From Desulfovibrio desulfuricans (GTDB lineage: Bacteria; Desulfobacterota; Desulfovibrionia; Desulfovibrionales; Desulfovibrionaceae), in contig QKDT01000356.1 of assembly GCA_003251995.1 (NCBI GenBank), positions 1 to 5,871 on the forward strand: 5,871 nt of DNA, given 5' to 3'. Every line of letters begins with the position of its first letter. Position 1 is the stretch's first letter. The position numbers and the translations under genes are program-made. A model generated the notes under the pieces. The model saw nothing but the letters and a program-made list of their open reading frames with translations. It was not told the DNA's origin and made no database searches. This document shows, in pieces, positions 1-4,863 of this stretch.

Positions 1-567
1 AAAGAGCCGGAAGGCCTGTGCTGGATCATCGACCCTGTGGACGGCACCACCAATTTTGTTCATCGCATCCCGCAGGTGGCAACATCTGTGGCGCTTTGGA
101 ACAATGGGCGTGCGGAGCTGGGCGTGGTTAACGTGCCCATGATGGACGAATGCTTCAGCGCGCAACGCGGGCAGGGTGCGAGCCTCAACGGCGCGCCCCT
201 TGCGGTGAGCAAGGCCGAATCCCTAGGGGATGCGCTGGTTGCCACGGGTTTTCCCTATGATTTCACAGGGCGGCTCGACAGAATCCTTGAACGGTTGGCC
301 CTTGTGCTGCCCAAGAGTCAGGGATTGCGGCGCATGGGCGCGGCAGCCGTTGATCTGGCCTATGTGGCCTGCGGCAGGCTGGATGCGTATTATGAAGAAG
401 GCCTCAAACCCTGGGATTTTGCCGCCGGGCACCTACTGGTGGAAGAAGCCGGGGGCAAGGTAACCAATCTGCGTGGGGAACCATTGCATTTTGGTGATGT
501 GCTGCTGGCCTCCAATGGTTTGGTGCATCAGCAGATTGTTGATCTGCTTGGCCCCACAGCCGTATAG
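1..567 (+). CDS. suhB: Inositol monophosphatase family protein (SuhB-like), 3' part only
   Basis: The reading frame is open from the first base and ends at TAG 565-567, giving 188 C-terminal residues; the N-terminus lies outside the window. Family members are Mg2+-dependent phosphatases that hydrolyse inositol monophosphate and related sugar phosphates in the cytoplasm; SuhB of E. coli also acts in rRNA transcription antitermination. The metal-binding motif DPVDGTTNF is at visible residues 11-19 (Asp11 and Asp14 are ligands) and the second signature, PWDFAAG, is at 137-143 (Asp139 is the third metal ligand). The stretch RRMGAAAVDLAYVACGRLD at 110-128 is very close in style to SuhB. About 80 residues are missing if the length is typical (about 260-270). 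Family assignment is firm. Physiological substrate, and therefore the symbol suhB, is an inference. The gene is followed by a short hairpin and then by the convergent Nudix gene. Confidence 0.93.
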   Translation, partial: KEPEGLCWIIDPVDGTTNFVHRIPQVATSVALWNNGRAELGVVNVPMMDECFSAQRGQGASLNGAPLAVSKAESLGDALVATGFPYDFTGRLDRILERLALVLPKSQGLRRMGAAAVDLAYVACGRLDAYYEEGLKPWDFAAGHLLVEEAGGKVTNLRGEPLHFGDVLLASNGLVHQQIVDLLGPTAV

Positions 568-574
568 AACGCGT

Positions 575-595
575 GATGCCCTCGGCGGGCATTTT
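575..595 (+). terminator. Candidate weak intrinsic terminator after the inositol monophosphatase gene
   Basis: ATGCCC (576-581) pairs with GGGCAT (587-592) around a 5-nt loop, with a possible outer G-T pair, and TTTT runs over 592-595. The hairpin begins 8 nt after the stop codon. The stem is only 6-7 bp and the T-run is short, so termination may be partial. Confidence 0.4.
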
Positions 596-727
596 GCGCG
601 CGCCCTCGAGCCGTTCTGGGCGCATATGTGGACAGTGCGTGCGTAGGCAAGGCCTAGTAATGGGCTCAATAGCGGTGATGCCCCTCAGTTCCGCGCGGCG
701 CAGACAATGTTGCTGCAGAATGACCAC

Positions 728-749
728 GGCGCCAGCACAGGCTGGCACC
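728..749 (-). other. Hairpin downstream of the Nudix gene
   Basis: Read on the minus strand, GGTGCCAG and CTGGCGCC form an 8-bp stem (one G-U pair) around a CCTGTG loop, about 36 nt beyond the Nudix stop codon. On the plus strand the same position would be an A-C mismatch, so the structure favours minus-strand RNA. No T-run follows, so it is not a standard intrinsic terminator. It may protect the 3' end of the transcript or be fortuitous. Confidence 0.3.
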
Positions 750-785
750 ATAGGCTGCGCGTCTACAGGAAGAAAGGCGGGTGTA

Positions 786-1301
786 TCAGCGGGGGCGCAC
801 AAGCCCGGCCTGAACCGCCTGGCGCAAAAAAGGCGACAGCAGTTCGCCAAAATGCACGCCAAGCCCACGCAGCTCGTCATAGTCAACCAGCATGTGCTGA
901 TCTGGGTCGCGCACGGCAGCCGTTGCCATGGAGGTGGGCATGCGGCCTTCATACAGGGCCACAAAGGCGTTGAAATTTTCTGGCCCTGGGGGCGAAATAC
1001 CCAGTGAAAGCACACGCCCTTCGTGGTTCCAGTCTTGCTTAAACAGCTCCTGCGCCTTATGTTCGCTCGATTGCCCGGCGGGCAGCCGCCCAAAGGACGA
1101 AAACCCCCAGCCCAGGCCGGGGCGATGCGTCAGCAGGGCGCGGCCTCGCCGATCGCGCACAAGCAGCCCAACGGCTCTGTGACGTAGATCTTGCCGCAGC
1201 ACATCCTCGCCACGCATGACGCAAAGCGGTATATTGTTTTTGTCCACAACTTCCTGCAAGTCAGGGGCGTTGTTTAATGAAGGGTAAAGGCTGATTTTCA
1301 T
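786..1301 (-). CDS. Nudix-fold protein with a degenerate Nudix box
   Basis: This 171-residue cytoplasmic protein resembles the isopentenyl-diphosphate-isomerase-like / YfcD-like branch of Nudix proteins. The N-terminal strand (EVVDKNNIPLCVMRGEDV, 17-34), then LRHRAVGLLVRDRRGRALLTH (39-59), and the C-terminal LVDYDELRGL...LSPFLRQAVQAG (138-166) fit that architecture. The Nudix-box region is residues 71-93, starting GRLPAGQSSE. The usual AGE is AGQ, and the REXXEE core reads ELFKQD, so the metal-binding glutamates are mostly gone. Hydrolase activity is therefore doubtful; a binding or regulatory role is possible but not shown. The start is set at the ATG whose complement is 1299-1301, because the upstream extension reads like out-of-frame rimI sequence. 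The Shine-Dalgarno match is weak (GGTAG, 5 nt upstream). The gene is divergent from rimI, with overlapping start codons. Confidence 0.8.
   Translation of the reverse strand: MKISLYPSLNNAPDLQEVVDKNNIPLCVMRGEDVLRQDLRHRAVGLLVRDRRGRALLTHRPGLGWGFSSFGRLPAGQSSEHKAQELFKQDWNHEGRVLSLGISPPGPENFNAFVALYEGRMPTSMATAAVRDPDQHMLVDYDELRGLGVHFGELLSPFLRQAVQAGLVRPR
1207..1235 (+). promoter_or_regulatory. Candidate sigma-70-type promoter for rimI-tpiA-secG
   Basis: TATATT at 1230-1235 matches the -10 consensus at five of six positions. TCGCCA at 1207-1212 matches the -35 consensus at four of six with a 17-nt spacer. It lies inside the Nudix coding sequence, as any rimI promoter must given the overlapping starts. 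The predicted leader is about 58 nt. A single match of this strength can occur by chance. Confidence 0.3.
1281..1290 (+). promoter_or_regulatory. Ribosome binding site of rimI
   Basis: AGGGTAAAGG ends 9 nt before the ATG at 1300, and an in-frame TAA at 1285-1287 excludes a longer protein. Together these support the start that overlaps the Nudix start. Confidence 0.55.
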
Positions 1302-1758
1302 GAGAGCTACCACAGAGCGGGATGAACACCTTAAGATGCTTGGGCCGCAGCACGCTGCCGCCATGTATGAGATCGAGCGGCAATGTTTTCCCCTGCCCTG
1401 GTCAGAAGAGCAGTGCGCTGCCGCTTTTGGGCAAAAAGCCTTTGTGGCGCTGGGACTTTTTCGGCATGAGGCCCTGATTGGCTATATATCTGTGTACCAC
1501 ACGCTGGATGAACTGGAAATACTCAATCTTGCGGTTTTGCCGGATGAACGCCGCAAAGGGTACGGACGACGCATATTGAGTGTGGTCTTGCGCCTTGCGC
1601 GTAAAATGGCTATAAGCAAAATCTTGCTTGAAGTCAGGGTGGGTAACAGACCCGCCATTTGTCTGTACGAGAGTTGCGGCTTTAAGCGAGAGGGCGTGCG
1701 CAAAAAGTATTATACCGATACTGGTGAAGACGCGCTCATTTATCTTTGTTCCATCTGA
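1300..1758 (+). CDS. rimI: RimI-type N-acetyltransferase (GNAT family)
   Basis: This 152-residue GNAT protein transfers acetyl from acetyl-CoA to protein N-termini; E. coli RimI acetylates ribosomal protein S18. The N-terminal part carries the RimI-like IERQCFPLPWSEEQ (25-38). The acetyl-CoA pyrophosphate loop is RRKGYG at 84-89, after the strand LNLAVLPDE (75-83). LLEVRVGN (109-116) holds Glu111 and CLYESCGF (121-128) holds Tyr123; these match E. coli RimI Glu103 and Tyr115 with a constant offset of 8. RKKYYTDTGEDALIY (134-148) is the usual C-terminal signature. Length is close to E. coli RimI (148). The gene is followed after 14 bp by tpiA, so co-transcription is likely. The true substrate range may be wider than S18, as for many RimI homologues. 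Confidence 0.92.
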   Translation: MRATTERDEHLKMLGPQHAAAMYEIERQCFPLPWSEEQCAAAFGQKAFVALGLFRHEALIGYISVYHTLDELEILNLAVLPDERRKGYGRRILSVVLRLARKMAISKILLEVRVGNRPAICLYESCGFKREGVRKKYYTDTGEDALIYLCSI

Positions 1759-1772
1759 TCTTTGAGGACGCC

Positions 1773-2537
1773 ATGCAAAAAATTTTTGCCGCTAACTGTA
1801 AGATGTATAAAACCCGTGCTCAGGCTGCCCAAAGCGCTGGCGAACTTGCCAACGCTCTGGGTAATATGCCTGCAGGACAGGATGTTGTCGTTTTTGCGCC
1901 CTTTACGTGCATAAGCAGCGTGGCAGACGCCTTTAAGGGCGTTGCGGCGCTTTCGGCGGGTGGGCAGAATTGCTACCCCGCAGAAGAAGGGGCCTTTACC
2001 GGCGAAACTTCTCCCGCCATGCTGCGCGACGCTGGCGCAAGCTGGGTGCTGACCGGGCATTCCGAACGTCGGCACATTATGGGTGAGGACGATGCCATTG
2101 TGGCCCGCAAAACCATTTTTGCCCTTGAACACGGCCTCAATGTGCTGCTGTGCATTGGCGAAACTTTGGACGAACGCGAAGCCGGCAAACTTAACGCCGT
2201 GCTTGAGCGCCAGTTGGCAGCCGTTTTTTCGGCCATGCCAGAGGGCTTGCGGGGCGCGGCCCTAGTGGGCAAACTTGCCGTGGGCTACGAACCCGTATGG
2301 GCCATTGGCACGGGCAAGGTCGCCGGGCCGGAAGAAGTGCTTGATGCGCATGCGGTAACGCGGGCCCTACTGCGCAAGCTTGTGGGTGACACAGCCAATT
2401 TGCTGCCCATTCTTTATGGTGGCAGTGTAAAGCCGAACAATGCCGCAGGGCTCATGGCCCTTGACAATGTGGATGGCCTTCTGGTAGGTGGAGCGTCTTT
2501 AGAAGCGCAAAGCTTCTTACAAATTATCGGGGCCTAA
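1773..2537 (+). CDS. tpiA: Triosephosphate isomerase
   Basis: This 254-residue cytoplasmic enzyme interconverts dihydroxyacetone phosphate and glyceraldehyde 3-phosphate in glycolysis and gluconeogenesis. The TIM-barrel landmarks are all present: Asn8 and Lys10 at the substrate site (ANCKM), GQN at 64-66, the catalytic His96 in TGHSERR, and the catalytic Glu173 in GYEPVWAIGTGK, which also holds the flexible loop 6. The phosphate-binding YGGSV (215-219) and LLVGGASL (236-243) complete the site. Length is typical (about 250). The ATG at 1773 is preferred over an in-frame ATG at 1746 because it has GAGG 5 nt upstream and yields the canonical N-terminus; the earlier one would overlap rimI. One oddity is that the usual Asn-Trp-Lys reads Asn-Cys-Lys. 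It sits between rimI and secG in a likely operon. Confidence 0.97.
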   Translation: MQKIFAANCKMYKTRAQAAQSAGELANALGNMPAGQDVVVFAPFTCISSVADAFKGVAALSAGGQNCYPAEEGAFTGETSPAMLRDAGASWVLTGHSERRHIMGEDDAIVARKTIFALEHGLNVLLCIGETLDEREAGKLNAVLERQLAAVFSAMPEGLRGAALVGKLAVGYEPVWAIGTGKVAGPEEVLDAHAVTRALLRKLVGDTANLLPILYGGSVKPNNAAGLMALDNVDGLLVGGASLEAQSFLQIIGA

Positions 2538-2577
2538 CCCCACTTCGGGCGCGCCATCTGGCAGTGGCCGGACGGCG

Positions 2578-2583
2578 AGGAGG
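2578..2583 (+). promoter_or_regulatory. Strong ribosome binding site of secG
   Basis: AGGAGG, a perfect anti-Shine-Dalgarno match, lies 5 nt before the GTG at 2589. It decides the non-ATG start of secG. Confidence 0.8.
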
Positions 2584-2588
2584 AATTC

Positions 2589-2972
2589 GTGCAGACTCTC
2601 ATTCTTACACTGCATATCATTGTATGCGTGTTGCTGGTGATTCTTGTACTGCTTCAGGCGGGCAAGGAAGGCATGGGCGTGATCTTTGGCGGCGGCAACA
2701 GCTCTGTGTTCGGCAGCGGCGGCGCTGGCGGCATTCTTGCCAAGCTGACTGCCCTGTTGGCTGTGATCTTTGTCATCACATCGCTCAGCTACACCCTCGT
2801 GACCAGCTCGCGTCCTTCCAATCAGTCTACGATTCTTGACGTGAAGATTGAAGAGCCTGCTGCTCCCAAGCCCGCTACCCCGGCTGTAAAGCCCGGCGCG
2901 GATGTGACCCCGGCTCCTGTGGTTCCTGCTGCTCCTGCTGAGCAGAAGGCACCGGCGCCTGCGGCTCAATAA
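2589..2972 (+). CDS. secG: Preprotein translocase subunit SecG
   Basis: This 127-residue inner-membrane protein is the small SecYEG subunit that aids SecA-driven export. The start is GTG, with AGGAGG 5 nt upstream. Hydrophobic segment 1 is about residues 3-23. It is followed by the family signature LLQAGKEGMGVIFGGG (21-36) and the glycine-rich NSSVFGSGGAGGILAK (37-52), and then segment 2 at about 52-72, ending SLSYT. These features are diagnostic for SecG. Residues 74-127 form a hydrophilic tail that becomes very rich in Pro and Ala from about residue 90; E. coli SecG is 110 residues with a shorter tail. By SecG topology the tail should face the periplasm. The gene follows tpiA after 51 bp and is closed by a strong terminator 22 nt downstream, so it ends the rimI-tpiA-secG unit. 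Confidence 0.95.
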   Translation: MQTLILTLHIIVCVLLVILVLLQAGKEGMGVIFGGGNSSVFGSGGAGGILAKLTALLAVIFVITSLSYTLVTSSRPSNQSTILDVKIEEPAAPKPATPAVKPGADVTPAPVVPAAPAEQKAPAPAAQ

Positions 2973-2994
2973 GCGCAGCATACGTTTTACTGTC

Positions 2995-3027
2995 AAAGCC
3001 GCGGCCTGTGCTGCGGCTTTTTTTATT
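2995..3027 (+). terminator. Intrinsic terminator after secG
   Basis: AAAGCCGCGG (2995-3004) pairs with CTGCGGCTTT (3011-3020), a 10-bp stem with one G-U pair and a CCTGTG loop. An uninterrupted T-run extends from the stem to 3024 and is followed by ATT. This is a textbook rho-independent terminator 22 nt after the secG stop codon. Confidence 0.92.
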
Positions 3028-3052
3028 AGCATAATCCATGAGTGGGGCCGTT

Positions 3053-4147
3053 ATGTCTGACGCAGATGCCTTTGGGGCAAATCCATTCCGCACGCTCAAG
3101 GCCAAGGATTTTCCTGAAAAGCAAAAATCTGGCGGCAATGAGCGCAAACCTGCGCACGCCGGATTGGGCAAGGGCAAGCGCGTGACCGCCTCTGCTGGTT
3201 CCACGCAAAACCTTGAAGTTTCAGATGAAGACTGTGATCTGTTTTTGAATGCCGTGAGCAGCGTTACCCGGGCGAAAAACAGCCACAAATCTGGCACACA
3301 GGGGTTTTCGCTTGAAGAGCGCGGCTCCATGACCAGCATGGCGGATGCCCTGGCGGAAGACCGGGGCAAAGGCAAAAAGAATATGGGCAAGAGTGATTTG
3401 CTGGTTGCTGGCAAGACCAAGGGCGCGGCCCCTCAGGCATCTCAGGAATCCAAGGCCGCCAAGTCTCACGCTCAGGCCTCGCAAGGCCCTGCATCAAAAG
3501 GGCAGGGTTTGCCCACCCAGACCACATTTGCCGCAGCTCAAGCCGATACCGCAACCATCGCCATGCATGAAGCCGATGACGAGGCCGCAGCCTTTCTTGC
3601 AGCCATGGGCACAGTAAGCCCCTTGACCGGCAGCGGGCGCGACGTGGCCCCAACGCCAGCCCCCGGCACGCCGCCCCCCCATGGCGAGATGAGCCTTCAG
3701 GATTTCATGGACGGCAAACTGGAATTCGCACTGACTTTTTCTGACGAATACCTTGAGGGCCATGTGGTAGGGCTGGATCAGATGATTTTGAACAAGCTGC
3801 GGGCAGGGGGCCTCAGCCCCGAGGCGCATCTTGATCTGCACGGCCTTAATGCGCTTCAGGCATTTGAAGCCCTGCGCGGCTTTTTTAAAGGAAGCTGGTA
3901 CAAGGGTTTGCGCACTGTGCTGGTTGTGCCGGGCCGTGGGCGCAACTCGCCGGACGGCATGGGCGTGCTGCGCGAAAAACTGCAAAGCTGGCTGACGCAG
4001 GATCCCTTTAAGCGTGTGGTGCTGGCCTTTTGCACGGCGCAACCGTACGACGGCGGCCCCGGCAGCGTGTATGTGCTGCTGCGCAAGTATCGCAAAAAGG
4101 GCCGTATTTATTGGGAAAGGATGCCTGCGGATTCTGATTTATATTAG
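3053..4147 (+). CDS. Smr-domain protein with long disordered N-terminal arm
   Basis: With the start at 3053 the protein has 364 residues. An alternative ATG at 3038 adds five residues but has no Shine-Dalgarno sequence; 3053 has a weak AGTGGGG 5 nt upstream. Residues 1 to about 215 are hydrophilic and rich in Ala, Lys, Ser, Gly and Gln, apparently disordered, with two related short motifs at about 58-71 and 176-191. The C-terminal third is an Smr domain: FSDEYL (229-234), a charged helix, LDLHG (260-264), VPGRGRNSPDG (292-302) and DGGPGSVYVLLR (333-344). The layout before LDLHG resembles E. coli SmrB, which cleaves mRNA at collided ribosomes. Asp261 and His263 match its DLH motif. In the glycine loop the preceding His is Pro here. 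An RNA- or DNA-nicking role is inferred from the family only; the partner is unknown. The gene stands alone behind the secG terminator and converges on the DUF1992 gene. Confidence 0.87.
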   Translation: MSDADAFGANPFRTLKAKDFPEKQKSGGNERKPAHAGLGKGKRVTASAGSTQNLEVSDEDCDLFLNAVSSVTRAKNSHKSGTQGFSLEERGSMTSMADALAEDRGKGKKNMGKSDLLVAGKTKGAAPQASQESKAAKSHAQASQGPASKGQGLPTQTTFAAAQADTATIAMHEADDEAAAFLAAMGTVSPLTGSGRDVAPTPAPGTPPPHGEMSLQDFMDGKLEFALTFSDEYLEGHVVGLDQMILNKLRAGGLSPEAHLDLHGLNALQAFEALRGFFKGSWYKGLRTVLVVPGRGRNSPDGMGVLREKLQSWLTQDPFKRVVLAFCTAQPYDGGPGSVYVLLRKYRKKGRIYWERMPADSDLY

Positions 4148-4458
4148 GCCGTTATGACATTGCTGCGGCGCGCGGCAGGGCTGATGTGCTGCTTTTGAAA
4201 GATACCCCACAAGCGCGCTTTTCGTGATTGAGCCACGCGTGGGTAGCCGGATAATTGGGCAAGGAGCCGTCCTGCGTTGTTTGCCGCCCAAATGTCTTCA
4301 CGCAGATAGGGCGTGCATTGGTCAAAATGGGGTCAAGCAAGCCTCCACTCATGATGCTCAAGAAAACAAAAAACAGGCCGGGATTCAGTTCCGGCCTGTT
4401 TGTGTTTGAATGGGTCAGGCGCTCATGACGCGGTTACATATACGCGTAGAGTTGCAGA
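4148..4458. other. Convergent intergenic region without a recognisable gene
   Basis: These 311 bases separate the Smr gene (+) from the DUF1992 gene (-). The only strong structure is the terminator at 4362-4404. CCACGCGTGG at 4233-4242 is a perfect 10-bp palindrome of unknown meaning. Open frames of 60-70 codons exist on both strands, but they lack ribosome binding sites or recognisable protein features. No tRNA-like fold or repeat was seen. Confidence 0.6.
4362..4404. terminator. Bidirectional intrinsic terminator between convergent genes
   Basis: AAACAGGCCGG (4371-4381) and CCGGCCTGTTT (4391-4401) form a perfect 11-bp stem with a 9-nt interior that can close further. Read on the minus strand, the stem is followed by more T residues (TTTGTTTTC), giving a strong terminator 57 nt after the DUF1992 stop. 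On the plus strand the 3' T-run is shorter (TTTGTGTTT), but it should still stop the Smr transcript. Confidence 0.88.
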
Positions 4459-4863
4459 TCAGCCCGCTTTGCGCGGCGTGGACGAAAGCCTGTCCAGCAA
4501 TCGGTCATAATACGGGTCATCCTGCTCAATCTGCATGGGGCGCTGAAAGCGCATTTTGGCGCGCGTGATCATAAAGCGCACCCGCTGCATCTGGCGCACA
4601 CGTTCCTGCTCGTCCTCGCAGTGCTCAAGCAGATCCACAAGCCTGTTCAGCTCTTTGCGTTCTTCAAGCTCTGGCGGCAGACAGCCCGCATTGCGCAAAA
4701 TCTTGTAGGCCATGCGCATGTCTTCCGGCACATGGCTCAGGTCTTCAAGCTCCAGGGGTTTGCCAGCGCCGGGCAGGTTGTCAAAGGCTCCCTGTTCCTG
4801 AGCTTCTTCAATACGCCGTTCTGCCACAAGCTGAATAACAGACCAGGGATTAGCGTTACTCAT
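4459..4863 (-). CDS. DUF1992 / DnaJ homologue subfamily C28-like conserved domain protein
   Basis: This 134-residue, charged, soluble protein has no signal peptide or membrane segment. It carries the DUF1992 (DJC28 conserved domain) signature: VAERRIEEAQEQGAFDNLPG (13-32), then GKPLELEDL (34-42), VPEDMRMAYKILRNAG (45-60) and PPELEERKELNRL (63-75). A predicted coiled-coil-like helix runs to about residue 105. There is no J domain, so the DnaJ name is only by homology to a region of DNAJC28; the molecular function is unknown. The ATG at 4863 is chosen because GAGGA lies 5 nt upstream and the protein then starts just before the conserved NPW...; an in-frame ATG at 4875 would add four residues. 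The first 8 bp overlap the end of mutS, which indicates translational coupling. A strong terminator lies 57 nt downstream. Confidence 0.9.
   Translation of the reverse strand: MSNANPWSVIQLVAERRIEEAQEQGAFDNLPGAGKPLELEDLSHVPEDMRMAYKILRNAGCLPPELEERKELNRLVDLLEHCEDEQERVRQMQRVRFMITRAKMRFQRPMQIEQDDPYYDRLLDRLSSTPRKAG

Noticed and set aside
573..1007. A 144-codon plus-strand frame opposite the Nudix gene
   Set aside because: It is antisense to recognised Nudix coding sequence and has no ribosome binding site or family features.
404..1093. A 229-codon open frame on the minus strand spanning the end of the phosphatase gene and most of the Nudix gene
   Set aside because: It lies in another frame of the well-supported Nudix gene and antisense to the SuhB-like gene; its translation is rich in Pro, Arg and Cys with no recognisable domain. 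Such frames are common in GC-rich DNA.
3494..4042. A 182-codon minus-strand frame opposite the Smr gene
   Set aside because: It is a shadow of the clearly recognised Smr domain on the other strand; no domain or start signal.
4233..4242. Perfect palindrome CCACGCGTGG as a possible operator
   Set aside because: It lies between the 3' ends of convergent genes with no promoter nearby; a single 10-bp palindrome is expected by chance.
4152..4361. A 69-codon minus-strand frame in the convergent spacer, starting with TTG
   Set aside because: It begins immediately after a strong minus-strand terminator, has no ribosome binding site and shows no known protein motif.
4224..4409. A 61-codon plus-strand frame in the spacer that runs into the terminator
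   Set aside because: Its end is made of terminator hairpin sequence, and it lacks a ribosome binding site and recognisable features.
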